From Gordionus sp. m RMFG-2023 (taxonomy: Eukaryota; Nematomorpha; Gordioida; Chordodea; Parachordodidae), in NCBI RefSeq assembly GCF_954871325.1, contig NC_088775.1, positions 31,845,561 through 31,909,560 of the forward strand: DNA of 64,000 bases. Reading direction: 5' to 3'. Position numbers and translations under genes: made by a program. The notes under the pieces were generated by a model. The model did not search any database, was not told the origin of the DNA, and saw only the letters and a list, made by a program, of their open reading frames with translations. Position 1 is the stretch's first letter. Each line of letters opens with the position of its first letter. Positions 63,501-63,648 of the stretch are shown here, in pieces.

Positions 63501-63648
63501 TTGCACTTTTTGGTTAAATTTGCCAAGGTAATAAGGGACGAAGGAAACTTTAACGCAACACTAATTATCAGTGTAAATGAACTATGAATTTCTGCATCGA
63601 ACCCAGTTAGCGCGGAAGAATTGAGAGATAAAACTCCGAATAAGGGAT
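1..63648 (-). CDS. Cadherin-superfamily adhesion receptor, 27 exons, both ends open
   Basis: Joined exons (minus strand, 5' to 3'): 63648-63555, 63381-63168, 62696-62405, 62241-61846, 61371-61218, 54983-54803, 54481-54280, 49084-48968, 47203-46902, 46620-46273, 46145-45834, 45711-44640, 44136-44038, 43836-43676, 43099-42943, 42856-42593, 34912-34721, 34554-34315, 33778-33525, 23023-22603, 12144-11829, 11588-11365, 11162-10984, 10023-8800, 7743-7377, 7225-7142, 521-1. The lengths sum to 8,387 nt, which is two carried bases plus 2,795 codons without a stop. Visible order: cadherin repeats (residues about 1-1680, with DLNDN, DVNDN and DINDN linkers), a stretch of no known domain, EGF-like cysteines, a laminin-G-like domain (about 2064-2475), more cysteines, one membrane span (about 2667-2689), then about 105 residues of tail. 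Such proteins mediate calcium-dependent cell adhesion at the plasma membrane. The order fits Fat-like or non-chordate classical cadherins. Signal peptide and tail end lie outside the window. Exon edges are inferred from phase, GT/AG signals and domain continuity. Confidence 0.9.
522..813. other. Intron DNA, nothing recognised
   Basis: Intron between exons 26 and 27. AT-rich with short chance open frames that have no domain or codon pattern. It ends at the 13-bp target duplication of LINE copy 1. Confidence 0.6.
801..813. repeat. 13-bp target-site duplication of LINE copy 1 (left)
   Basis: tcatctattattt here is repeated exactly at 6839-6851, right after the AAG tail of the LINE. This is direct evidence of target-primed insertion and of an intact 5' end. 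Confidence 0.85.
2640..3552 (+). repeat. Tandem array of roughly 118-bp units, forward arm of foldback A
   Basis: About eight copies of a unit that runs from CAGTGAGGATGTATCATAG through GACAATTGTCATAATCG to AACATGTTAAATTAAA. The first copies are more diverged and the inner ones nearly identical, which suggests recent unequal exchange. Confidence 0.85.
3786..5040 (-). repeat. Tandem array of roughly 118-bp units, inverted arm of foldback A
   Basis: About eleven copies of the same unit in reverse orientation. The arms are unequal in copy number and the right arm contains an extra copy of the unique segment at 3600-3780, so part of the arm was duplicated. Confidence 0.85.
6839..6851. repeat. 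13-bp target-site duplication of LINE copy 1 (right)
   Basis: Exact copy of 801-813, flanking the 3' tail. Confidence 0.85.
6852..7141. other. Intron DNA, nothing recognised
   Basis: AT-rich remainder of the intron between LINE copy 1 and exon 26. No repeat ends or coding signal seen. Confidence 0.6.
7142..7225 (-). CDS. Cadherin gene, exon 26 (EGF-like mini-exon)
   Basis: An 84-bp exon reading CGEVCPNGKGTIYFKSPQIE, after a good TTTTATTTTTAG acceptor. The C..VCPNG spacing is EGF-like. The open frame that overlaps it on the same strand is shifted and is not used. Confidence 0.8.
7377..7743 (-). CDS. Cadherin gene, exon 25 (membrane-proximal cysteine region)
   Basis: Starts INGFSPITNILNHDSLF, directly completing the LamG end NLQ-INGF, and includes DYECPAKMN, GQCLNRIDE and KWACESQL. 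Three cysteines suggest a second small disulphide module. The donor AAAG|GTATGC is phase 1. Confidence 0.85.
8109..8331. mobile_element. 223-bp hAT-type MITE
   Basis: Bounded by perfect 8-bp direct repeats AAGTCAAC (8101-8108 and 8332-8339). Ends read inward TAGTAGCGTTTCTAG and CAGCGGAGTCACTAG, resembling the CAGTGGCGTNNCTAG ends common in hAT elements. No coding capacity. The rest of this intron (7744-8799) shows nothing else. Confidence 0.75.
8800..10023 (-). CDS. Cadherin gene, exon 24 (laminin-G-like domain)
   Basis: A 408-codon exon. The C-terminal half has NDWSLAHIRIYSNDMRKGRV, then VEVQLSVLSG, WELILGTRWDG and GFVGCLANLQ. This matches the W..IRV...V.L.VD and LGG...GFVGCL.NL pattern of laminin G domains. 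An acidic insert (ERENDENGEEKEEIETQ) interrupts the domain before the DWSLAHIRI strand. The N-terminal 250 residues are weakly conserved. Phase 0 at both ends; the acceptor at 10,024 keeps the frame, and a stronger-looking AG at 10,005 does not. Confidence 0.85.
10116..10908. mobile_element. Possible small inverted-repeat element
   Basis: In the intron between exons 23 and 24 the string CTAATATAAAG flanks the segment on both sides as a direct repeat. The inner ends both start GTAGA. Inside, GGTAACGCGTTACC-like and GTAACGTTTTGG-like stretches appear near the two ends. The terminal match is short, so this is tentative. Confidence 0.35.
10984..11162 (-). CDS. Cadherin gene, exon 23
   Basis: Reads QCVSIVNIGFSNKPDDMYPI then a segment with NCILNLQTNTVKPVNVS and ends TTISPQ in phase 0. 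Two cysteines fit an EGF-like remnant next to the LamG domain. Confidence 0.75.
11365..11588 (-). CDS. Cadherin gene, exon 22 (start of EGF-like cysteines)
   Basis: Reads GHHSDNEDSIQIIFAI and ends ACLNRSILCPNQ, which with exon 23 gives CPNQTQCVSI, an EGF-like cysteine spacing. The donor is the consensus GTAAGT. The acceptor was chosen for phase (AAGAG|A); 11,608 is an alternative that breaks the frame. Confidence 0.75.
11829..12144 (-). CDS. Cadherin gene, exon 21
   Basis: Reads VIKMYNIRYSGTYHLFVESS across the junction and ends LHPIDH. No clear domain. The acceptor (TACAG) lies only about 20 bp from the edge of the 10-kb nested foldback complex that fills most of the intron upstream. Confidence 0.8.
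12165..12425 (+). repeat. Left array of TCGCGAA-type repeats
   Basis: About fourteen loosely spaced units such as ATATCGCGAAAC, TTATAACGAAAC and ATATAGCGAAAG. The inverted counterpart is at 21960-22180. Confidence 0.75.
12960..13960 (+). repeat. Forward array of GACAATTGTC units, foldback B
   Basis: Units of about 105-130 bp run GATGTACCATAGAAAAGTGACAATTGTCATAATCGTTATTTTTAAAG and on to AACATGTTAAATTAAA. The same family forms the arms of foldback A. Confidence 0.8.
14390..15147 (-). repeat. Inverted array of GACAATTGTC units, foldback B
   Basis: About seven units in reverse orientation. It stops at the MULE insertion point and continues for part of a unit after 19800. Confidence 0.8.
15139..15147. 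repeat. 9-bp target-site duplication of the MULE (left)
   Basis: GTTTAAAAA, repeated exactly at 19801-19809. Confidence 0.9.
15155..15420 (+). repeat. TATAGAGAA repeat array at the left end of the MULE
   Basis: Roughly 16 units of 14-18 bp such as TTTTATAGAGAATGA and AATTATAGAGAAAAC. The right arm carries the inverted counterpart at about 19500-19790 with small differences in unit number. Arrays of this kind are typical subterminal transposase-binding regions; binding here is inferred. Confidence 0.85.
16249..17775 (+). pseudogene. MULE transposase, left-arm and spacer copy, broken
   Basis: Starts MAEFILSSRNNQLLLLDFYL with a FLYWCH-type zinc finger (YWRCIQFHVDECSGRARTK, then HNKKHNH). A stop at about 16,624 and a frame change before APAIPLSLIDLVIP are followed by another change near 16,708 before LYDSGHHDHRCLIF. 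The catalytic region follows: KWYADGTFKTCPPLFQQIYT, MIDFKLATLSAF, then GCLFHMSQCIWR and NNSVEVWHQSF. The left copy alone has a stop after YTIHGM and an 11-bp deletion near 16,955. The C-terminal part (17485-17658) lies in the single-copy spacer. The product would be a nuclear cut-and-paste transposase, now inactive. Confidence 0.85.
17764..18687 (-). pseudogene. MULE transposase N-terminal half, right-arm copy
   Basis: Inverted copy of 16249-17160. It shares the stop after KEKDAK and the frame change before LYDSGHHDH with the left arm, but lacks the left arm's stop after IYGM and its small deletion, so MIDFELAALSVFKQ reads through. Shared lesions mean that the arm duplication, or gene conversion between the arms, came after the first mutations. 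The C-terminal part of the transposase is absent from this arm. Confidence 0.85.
19801..19809. repeat. 9-bp target-site duplication of the MULE (right)
   Basis: GTTTAAAAA, exact copy of 15139-15147. Confidence 0.9.
20262..20512 (-). mobile_element. tRNA-derived SINE, copy 1
   Basis: Read on the minus strand it begins with a tRNA-like head: an A box TGGCTGAGTGGG (20498-20509) and a perfect B box GGTTCGAATCC (20454-20464). A body follows, ending AACGTTCATTTCTTGATTA. The related copy at 51505-51725 shares both head and tail. Two copies with the same head and body argue for a SINE and not a tRNA gene. No acceptor-stem pairing was found. Confidence 0.65.
20690..21005. repeat. Direct duplication of an 85-bp segment
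   Basis: TAACGAAATGATTACAACAG onward to AGATGTTTAATT occurs at 20690-20775 and again at 20919-21005 with few differences, so about 229 bp was duplicated in tandem. No protein recognised. Confidence 0.7.
21405..21780 (+). pseudogene. PIF1-like helicase fragment, probably from a Helitron
   Basis: Reads LAIADTSITTRFFCIDAPGG followed by SGKTTYLYNTLLHYLRGQQ, a P-loop helicase Walker A region in the form seen in Helitron Rep-helicases. The block VLQRHAF..DQVI.AI.DTSITT occurs before it (about 21405) and again at about 21710 after a stretch LYDPIIEADVAMVMLANLN. In related helicases that stretch precedes the Walker A block, so a piece of about 303 bp was duplicated in tandem. Only this fragment remains; no Rep domain or Helitron ends were found nearby. 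Confidence 0.75.
21960..22180 (-). repeat. Right array of TCGCGAA-type repeats
   Basis: About thirteen units such as TTCGCGGTAA, ATTCGCGACAA and TTTCGCGAAAAA, the reverse complement of the units at 12165-12425. Confidence 0.75.
22181..22602. other. Intron DNA, nothing recognised
   Basis: AT-rich stretch with a poly-G run near 22,270. No repeats or coding signal tied to known families. Confidence 0.5.
22603..23023 (-). CDS. Cadherin gene, exon 20 (linker region of unknown fold)
   Basis: Reads YVTLKIVLESLHNTEKHQSE at the start and ends LISGTFLAP. It contains VPPGKLLTAFYGSHI and CCPIGFLC. I recognise no domain. By position it is the membrane-proximal region between the cadherin array and the EGF/LamG part. 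The acceptor at 23,024 was picked for phase 0; an AG at 23,077 breaks the frame. Confidence 0.75.
23220..26715 (+). mobile_element. Nearly complete hAT element (ZMYM1-like transposase)
   Basis: Ends read inward CAGGGCTGTAGCC and CAGGGCCGTAGCC, each followed within about 30-60 bp by poly-G/poly-C rich sequence. Flanking 8-mers AAATCCTG and ACATCCTT agree at six of eight positions, a worn hAT target duplication. The single gene inside reads in the plus direction. About 3.5 kb, with few lesions, so fairly young. Confidence 0.85.
24500..26466 (+). pseudogene. hAT transposase, TTF and DUF4371-like, one clear frameshift
   Basis: An N-terminal piece KKQSVINSYFKLKLNKCQ lies at about 23653. The main part has a TTF-type zinc finger (RDWLEYSVEADAAFCFTCRK, then KHESSKAH) at 24615-24800. 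Next comes ELPFRGTGSTNITDAAKY in another frame after a one-base loss near 24,932, then the open 480-codon stretch from 25024. That holds LKADETKDASGCENLSIIIR, QAYDGANVMS, an HCYNHKLHLVVQ motif and the C-terminal dimerisation motif STASCEASFSTLKRVL. Acidic residues of ADET, YDGAN and CEASF match the catalytic triad positions of hAT transposases. A second frame change near 24,540, or an intron, may separate the N-terminal part. The role was excision and reinsertion of the element. Confidence 0.85.
26724..27612. other. Intron DNA, nothing recognised
   Basis: AT-rich, no coding frame above chance and no matched repeat ends. Confidence 0.5.
27613..28480. mobile_element. Foldback MITE with about 250-bp arms
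   Basis: 27640-27860 and 28240-28460 are inverted copies: GGGATTTTAATCTTAC..AAAAT, TTCATTTACTGATTG and AAATCGTTCATAAATTTG recur in reverse on the right. Inside, GTTGATCGTTTTAC (27892) and GTAAAACGATCAAC (27993) form an inner inverted pair. No gene. Exact ends and target duplication are unclear; both outer sides start TGTATTTT. Confidence 0.7.
28481..29026. other. Intron DNA with a short tandem pair and a hAT end fragment
   Basis: AGAGATAGATTTATAG followed by AGGCGTAAATGG occurs twice (about 28479 and 28524). Near 28893-28978 a G/C-rich stretch ending CATTTGCAGATCTCT resembles one end of the MITE at 57496-57856. Nothing else is recognised. Confidence 0.4.
29541..32121 (+). mobile_element. 5'-truncated LINE copy 2 (RTE-like) with intact ORF
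   Basis: Starts at CAGTTACGGCATGAG, inside the endonuclease domain compared with copy 1, and ends with the same 3' sequence (CCTGGAAATCGCCATAAAAC) and a GAAGAAGAAGAAG tail. The lack of stops indicates a recent insertion. No target duplication could be identified at the junctions. Confidence 0.9.
29551..32085 (+). CDS. LINE endonuclease (C-term)-reverse transcriptase, 844 codons
   Basis: Residues 1-60 are the tail of an endonuclease/exonuclease/phosphatase domain (YKSGSTKSVVDYLLLRR). Residues about 290-570 are the reverse transcriptase: IPEDWRRSIIIPVYKGKGDP, QFGFTSGKGTTDAI, FVDLEKAFDRVPRE (D at about 436) and EILYADDLVLMAN (catalytic YADD at about 525). Residues 582-612 are a PHD-like cysteine cluster CGVCGKGVARNSIQCTRC plus WVHKRC. 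The C-terminal domain ends with RLRWFGHVERM (about 771). The family is RTE/BovB-like by this layout; I am less sure of the clade name. The original start codon is lost with the 5' truncation, so the Met used here is only the first in frame. The protein copies LINE RNA into the genome. Confidence 0.9.
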   Translation: MRNLEGERILEFSDAMDMIVCNTMFKKESEKLVTYKSGSTKSVVDYLLLRRCDRCIIKNVKVIPGEECINQHRLVVGDLTLKGARVTKRKFVPRLKVWKLKEENARRQFNMALAIREAEVAQASGVNDKWEAMKKAWVMTTEEVCGWTKGPPRHKETWWWSPEVAKAVDEKRRCFKVWYNSKENSDNDIYKMAKRNAKKLIAKAQEEKRHEFAKEMKCADGIGNMVRMAKQMSKKRQDVIGVKCLKNMEGKMTIDSSGIKNTWKIYMKGLLNEENEWNNNISCAKVEGPGCKFGKDEIRRAVKKMKKGKASGLTMVVSEMFKGSDDLGIEWLMNLANQIVTEGTIPEDWRRSIIIPVYKGKGDPLDCGSYRAIKLLEHAMKVFERVLEKRIREQIKIDEMQFGFTSGKGTTDAIFVVRQIQEKYLAKEKKLYYAFVDLEKAFDRVPREITRWALRKSGVEEWLVTAVMAMYVEAQTAVRTDHGDSDSFEVKVGLHQGSVLSPLLFILVMDVVAREMREGLPWEILYADDLVLMANSEGELRDKVSKWKMTMEAKGLKMNASKTKVMIGGENLKIEESGKWPCGVCGKGVARNSIQCTRCQKWVHKRCSGKKGSLMLERMTFICKTCMKGIHNNDNLKNGGLDIGNGLTLEKVDKFCYIGDMLNADGGVDSAVVARIRQAWKKFREMSSILTNKKVSLKLKGKVYVSCVRSCLVYGGETWAMKAIHEAKLERTEMRMVRWMCGVSLRERKTSKELRARLGIEMIGMVMRRNRLRWFGHVERMTRDDWVKRCTMMEVGGSRPRGRPKMTWTNVIAADMRSLNLTSIDAQDRQKWKRKIRGKTGLPG
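32122..32650. repeat. Tandem array of AGCTTAGCCAATCAAAATCG units
   Basis: About 20 imperfect units of 22-32 bp. Units decay from left to right. Reversed units occur at 29030-29160. Confidence 0.8.
32657..33524. other. Intron DNA with faint repeats of about 115 bp
   Basis: TAATAGTGCCAGTTTTTTTATTCCATGAG (33115) and AATAGTACCAGTTTTATTACATCCACGAG (33222) are diverged copies, and a third may start near 33,000. No gene. Confidence 0.4.
33525..33778 (-). CDS. Cadherin gene, exon 19 (last recognisable cadherin repeat)
   Basis: Reads GYITLNESLTNVFQKA (DGYI.L...L) and ends TTTDNTIT in phase 0. After this exon no cadherin motif is visible, so it probably closes the repeat array. The next intron is about 10.5 kb and holds a hAT element, a MITE and LINE copy 2. 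Confidence 0.85.
33862..34145. mobile_element. Possible short MITE remnant
   Basis: AGAGGTCTATAATG..TTTTTAACCCGCCCGCCC on the left and, reversed on the right, GAGGTCTGCAGCAGGCGAG..GGGAGAGCGGGTTAAA. Resembles the ends of the MITE at 57496. Ends imprecise. Confidence 0.4.
34315..34554 (-). CDS. Cadherin gene, exon 18
   Basis: Reads NPSLSTYLNMTLSLIDTPIR, the end of a repeat, then a segment with ALIHVDDLFPNAESV and YFTLGKDG that leads into exon 19. The linker is not a standard DxNDN, as expected near the last cadherin repeat. Confidence 0.85.
34721..34912 (-). CDS. Cadherin gene, exon 17
   Basis: Reads KNAQIKYTLSILSPQRGSLP then LTIDHSSGIIGINNSA and ends IIRFQVRATDSG, a near-complete cadherin repeat body. 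The donor is TTCAG|GTTTAT. Confidence 0.9.
35690..37430 (+). mobile_element. Ty3/gypsy retroelement fossil (gag end, protease, RT start)
   Basis: A broken fragment read on the plus strand. It has a gag-like part with a low-complexity Arg/Asp/Asn/Tyr-rich stretch, a protease-like region (YNITVSINDIPMLMQVDTD) and the beginning of a reverse transcriptase (IMEPVSQVRLTSPLTPVFKR). No flanking LTR pair was found and most of pol is absent. It carries several breaks and is old. It sits inside the hAT-type element at 35505-42460. Confidence 0.75.
37345..37735. repeat. Tandem direct duplication with poly-C tracts
   Basis: A segment with a poly-C run, CCAAGTCATACCCATCAAGA, then TTATTTGATA and ATATTCCTGACCC occurs at 37350-37505 and again at 37590-37735. 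A related stretch with TTTGATACCCATATC-like sequence occurs near 50,900. It adjoins the gypsy fossil. Confidence 0.65.
38130..40800 (-). pseudogene. hAT transposase (BED/RICESLEEPER-like), broken
   Basis: Longest open part 40396-39716 contains FSSDIWISLTQVPFLGLTAH, MTLDNSTNNKTFID and IRCFAHVINLISKEIL, then WNSTYQMIERG: the RNase-H-fold core of hAT transposases (D of SDIW, D of LDNS). 39604-39353 adds TTILDPRLKLEYF. Beyond the nested element, 38266-38130 encodes DPLMWWKANAYRIPILSKMA and RDYLSIQGTSTACERLF, the dimerisation motif with its conserved Glu. Stops and frame changes lie between these parts, so it is inactive. A BED finger is expected at 40560-40800 but is not clear. Confidence 0.8.
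38267..39136 (+). mobile_element. Internally deleted hAT nested in the hAT at 37796-41205
   Basis: Ends TAGAGGTGGACGCGGGCC and, inward from the right, TAGAGGTCGGCGCGGGCC. The 8-bp flanks GTCAGTAT (38259-38266) and GTCACTAT (39137-39144) match at seven of eight. Inside, near 38590, LILDPNFKSLKF is a remnant of a hAT transposase C-terminal region. The subterminal sequence repeats GGCGTGA and TCACGG motifs. Confidence 0.85.
41805..42021. mobile_element. 217-bp MITE, same family as 60316-60528
   Basis: Ends CAGTTCGTTAAAC and, inward from the right, TAGTGGTGTTAAAC. The internal ACAGATGGCAGATAGGTTTG aligns with ATGGATGGCGCAAAGGTTTG of the other copy. The flanking 8-mers do not match. Confidence 0.65.
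42593..42856 (-). CDS. Cadherin gene, exon 16 (DVNDN linker)
   Basis: Contains PGLDRETIPHYSYTVKVMDQ and NLLDVNDNPPLFMLSS, and ends TKVTAMDHDTG. The final G codon is completed by exon 17 (KNAQIKYTL), 7.7 kb away. This shows the intron packed with hAT elements at 34,913-42,592 is spliced out in phase. Confidence 0.9.
42943..43099 (-). CDS. Cadherin gene, exon 15
   Basis: Reads ELVLWIPEDIPSQSYVGMIH and ASDVDSTSIGKLTYQIV, the opening of a cadherin repeat (IPED....VG.I.ASDVD). It is separated from exon 16 by an 86-bp intron. Confidence 0.9.
43100..43675. other. Intron DNA, nothing recognised
   Basis: Short intron between exons 14 and 15, very AT-rich, no repeat or coding signal. Confidence 0.6.
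43676..43836 (-). CDS. Cadherin gene, exon 14 (DVNDN linker)
   Basis: Reads NDGSLYVASHGLDREKVSSY (DG.LYV...LDRE) and ends TVLDVNDNAPVCQD. This is the second half of a cadherin repeat plus linker, phase 0 at the 3' end. Confidence 0.9.
44038..44136 (-). CDS. Cadherin gene, exon 13
   Basis: Short exon reading NKSIAQITAIDPDVADKLTF and then YLRGKHSNHFLI: the AIDPD calcium motif and following strand. The donor AA|GTAAAA is phase 1. Confidence 0.85.
44137..44639. other. Intron DNA, nothing recognised
   Basis: Intron between exons 12 and 13, no repeat or coding signal. Confidence 0.6.
44640..45711 (-). CDS. Cadherin gene, exon 12 (two cadherin repeats)
   Basis: The longest cadherin-repeat exon. 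It starts PFYHFMIPEDSTHGSIIGHI, passes GLDRSKIQEYLFKVGVI, then a cysteine-containing insert with NNSD and DVYEDAYDLKDRVNGSSC, then YTLDRERVRAYIINVTV, and the linker VVDINDNSPHFLDSSGQI. I chose the acceptor at 45,712 because it is phase 0 and places SKPFYHFMIPED directly after the DINDE linker. The pyrimidine-rich acceptor at 45,761 looks stronger but breaks the frame. Confidence 0.85.
45834..46145 (-). CDS. Cadherin gene, exon 11 (DINDE linker)
   Basis: Contains WVDIDKTSGIVRLKRSL and later FDISFTARIRDKRNVLDF, followed by SVKDINDEADFGCSK, a cadherin linker. Phase 0 at both ends. Confidence 0.85.
46273..46620 (-). CDS. Cadherin gene, exon 10 (divergent cadherin repeat)
   Basis: Phase 0 at both ends. 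Reads VSIPSHLTPLLAYSTN at the start and YYNVDVSNLIVGGTELLR at the end. The strand pattern fits a degenerate cadherin repeat, but the calcium motifs are poorly kept. The acceptor is TTTTCTTTTAAACAG. Confidence 0.75.
46902..47203 (-). CDS. Cadherin gene, exon 9
   Basis: Reads FLNVAIVPEYPFLDSFTLNV then TVFDGLFYDFAVLTLRY, the second half of a cadherin repeat with a divergent linker (no clear DxNDN). About 60 residues follow up to LLGK. The donor AAA|GTGATT is phase 0 and joins VSIPSHL of exon 10. Confidence 0.8.
47555..48778. mobile_element. 1.2-kb non-autonomous hAT-type element
   Basis: Ends CAGTGTTGTTAGGAGCTAC and, inward, TAGTGTTGATAAAGTAGCG, both followed by repeated AGTAGCG and ATCGCTAC motifs. 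The 8-bp flanks TTTAAAAT (47547-47554) and GTTAAAAT (48779-48786) match at seven of eight. A 70-codon open frame at 48262 has no recognisable domain. Confidence 0.8.
48968..49084 (-). CDS. Cadherin gene, exon 8
   Basis: Reads QVIFQFVAQDEDIVSRDKLA then YGILSGNDCAIFDLDPITG, the A.DED....L.Y.I.SGN and F.LDP.TG motifs of a cadherin repeat. The donor ACAG|GTAACA joins FLNVAIV of exon 9. Confidence 0.9.
49318..50436. mobile_element. Degenerate deletion copy of the TAGGCCTATT hAT family
   Basis: The left end TAGGCCTATTAAATACAAAT and the right end TTCGATTCGTTTTTGAATA match the element at 37796-41205. GATGTGAATGGAACCTATAA and the following AT-rich stretch near 50,100 correspond to 40,590-40,800 there. 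Internal insertions of C/G-rich MITE pieces lie at about 49600-49945 and 50350-50395. Much older than the other copy. Confidence 0.6.
50437..51380. other. Intron DNA with degraded repeats
   Basis: Contains a stretch like the duplication at 37345-37735 (TTTTACTTGATACCCATATC at about 50900) and several degenerate CCCAAGC and CCAACC stretches similar to C/G-rich MITE interiors. No gene. Confidence 0.4.
51382..51535. repeat. Tandem duplication of about 77 bp
   Basis: TTTATCATAATATAGTTTCA through GGGGGCTGA occurs at about 51382-51458 and again at 51459-51535, with small gaps. The second copy runs into the SINE head. Confidence 0.75.
51505..51725 (+). mobile_element. tRNA-derived SINE, copy 2
   Basis: B box GGTTCGAATCC at 51558-51568 is perfect; the A box (GGGGGCTGATGGAAAG) is degenerate. 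GAACGTTTGCC..CGAACGTTAAGTCA matches the head of the copy at 20262-20512 in inverse, and the tail AACGTCCATTTCTTGATTA is shared. Confidence 0.65.
51800..53860 (-). mobile_element. Ty3/gypsy retroelement fossil with integrase
   Basis: Read on the minus strand it holds an integrase zinc-binding and core region (LKNCDSCNKWADNPH, WMVLIDSYSKFPIIKRM) and further integrase sequence to about 52,560. Direct repeats around ATAAAACAAATATTTGA at about 52,000 and 53,788 may be LTR remnants. Part of the integrase region is duplicated (52874-52970 and 53440-53540), and 53360-53450 recurs inverted at 53590-53690. Broken in several places and old. Confidence 0.7.
54280..54481 (-). CDS. Cadherin gene, exon 7 (DVNDN linker)
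   Basis: Begins SGLVYNNDTLDYELHRVYVF, continues with KLVAEDLGIPRLS and ends at the linker RVLDVNDNPPQF plus the first strand of the next repeat. It ends in phase 1. The A left over plus GG of exon 8 makes an Arg codon. Confidence 0.9.
54803..54983 (-). CDS. Cadherin gene, exon 6, probable GC donor
   Basis: Reads LYIFHIFETNELGQIICNVT then ASDSDSNYNSFLEYRI, the first half of a cadherin repeat. The only phase-compatible 3' edge is AAG|GCGAGT, a GC-AG type intron that joins directly to SGLVYNND of exon 7. The alternative GT four bases on breaks the frame. Confidence 0.8.
54984..56349. other. Intron DNA, only a short hairpin seen
   Basis: AT-rich. GGCTATTTAG and CTAAATAGCC at 55711-55745 can pair as a small hairpin. 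No gene or mobile-element ends. Confidence 0.4.
56358..58546 (+). mobile_element. hAT element with perfect 8-bp target duplication
   Basis: Ends CAGGCGCGTACGCAG at both sides in perfect inversion, each followed by a poly-G/poly-C tract. The flanks ATTAAAAT at 56350-56357 and 58547-58554 are identical. The interior is a decayed transposase: a short open frame from 56675 (MSNREKEIASLFNEIE), and near 57440 ERTFSFLRRIT, which is part of the hAT dimerisation motif. It continues after a nested MITE at about 57870 with SRSTTSESRFLNIHRY. The clean ends with a decayed gene suggest mobilisation in trans. Confidence 0.85.
57496..57856. mobile_element. 361-bp G/C-rich MITE nested in the hAT at 56358-58546
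   Basis: Ends CAGAGCCCTGCTGCAGAG and, inward, CAGAGACCTGCAGGCCCGG. The interior is repeated CGGCCCGG motifs with poly-T/A runs. It splits the transposase motif LRRIT / SRSTTSE cleanly. The flanks AAGAATAA and AAAAACAT match at five of eight. Confidence 0.75.
58600..58743. mobile_element. Single hAT-type end fragment
   Basis: Read on the minus strand from 58,743 it starts CAGGGGCGGAATGGACATAT, a typical hAT end. No partner end was found, so it is a fragment. Confidence 0.45.
58745..60080 (-). mobile_element. Gypsy-type integrase fossil between inverted repeats
   Basis: 58745-58985 and 59895-60080 are inverted copies (TCAATTTTGCAGCTTATC, TTGGTTTGATATCG and AGAATTGAACA recur in reverse). Between them, on the minus strand, is a degraded integrase-like stretch (VIDAYSKFQ at about 59,800). 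Either two retroelement ends lie in opposite orientation, or this is a DNA element with a gypsy-like integrase (Ginger type). Broken and old. Confidence 0.55.
60316..60528. mobile_element. 213-bp MITE with TAGTGTTGTTAA ends
   Basis: Both ends read inward TAGTGTTGTTAA. The 8-bp flanks ATTTTAGC (60308-60315) and ATTTTAGT (60529-60536) match at seven of eight. Imperfect inverted repeats with GAGCCATTTT / GAGCCGATTTT continue inside. Related to 41805-42021. Confidence 0.85.
60537..61217. other. Intron DNA, nothing recognised
   Basis: AT-rich remainder of the intron between exons 5 and 6. Confidence 0.5.
61218..61371 (-). CDS. Cadherin gene, exon 5 (DVNDN linker)
   Basis: Reads GRLTLVKPLNYETTNYYN and then EDVNDNVPSFTK: the TG.L.L..PLNYE motif and the calcium linker of a cadherin repeat. 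The acceptor has a run of nine T before AG and the donor is CCAA|GTAAAT. Confidence 0.9.
61372..61845. other. Intron DNA, nothing recognised
   Basis: Intron between exons 4 and 5, no repeat or coding signal. Confidence 0.6.
61846..62241 (-). CDS. Cadherin gene, exon 4 (cadherin repeat)
   Basis: Begins GDPSLSCFLNLTLHLQ (end of one repeat) and continues to LAKLPENSPTGTIVFRL, the start of the next (PEN.P.GT). A longer than usual inter-strand segment with DDNIEIEDQIQ follows. It ends FYTG in phase 1. The acceptor is CCCTTAG. Confidence 0.9.
62405..62696 (-). CDS. Cadherin gene, exon 3 (cadherin repeat)
   Basis: Starts ATDNDVSAPNNIVEYRI and ends LEYHLYVQAQDGG across the splice. This gives the A.D.D...N..V.Y.I and LxYxLxVxAxDGG signatures of one cadherin repeat, with SVDPKSGEISF between. 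The 5' end of this exon and its acceptor are tandemly duplicated in the upstream intron at 62,835-63,008. Confidence 0.9.
62661..63008. repeat. Tandem duplication of an exon edge and intron (about 174 bp)
   Basis: 62661-62834 (the first 36 bp of exon 3, its acceptor and intron upstream) is repeated at 62835-63008 with scattered differences. The second copy keeps CAG before GCAACAGACAACGATATAAT, so it retains a usable-looking 3' splice site without a matching donor. Confidence 0.85.
63168..63381 (-). CDS. Cadherin gene, exon 2 (DLNDN linker)
   Basis: Contains VTISVSDLNDNTPVFEPRF, the calcium-binding DxNDNxPxF linker between two cadherin repeats. A TTTTTTAG acceptor precedes it and the donor is AAG|GTAGCT. 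It ends in phase 0 and joins ATDND of exon 3. Confidence 0.85.
63555..63648 (-). CDS. Cadherin gene, exon 1 of window (cadherin repeat)
   Basis: Reads DPLFGVLSLNSSALTGFD and continues with a beta-strand pattern typical of the middle of a cadherin repeat. The acceptor is AAG at 63,649-63,651. The donor chosen (GT at 63,554) leaves two bases that join exon 2 in frame. A donor nine bases further on also keeps the frame, so the 3' edge is uncertain by three codons. Confidence 0.65.
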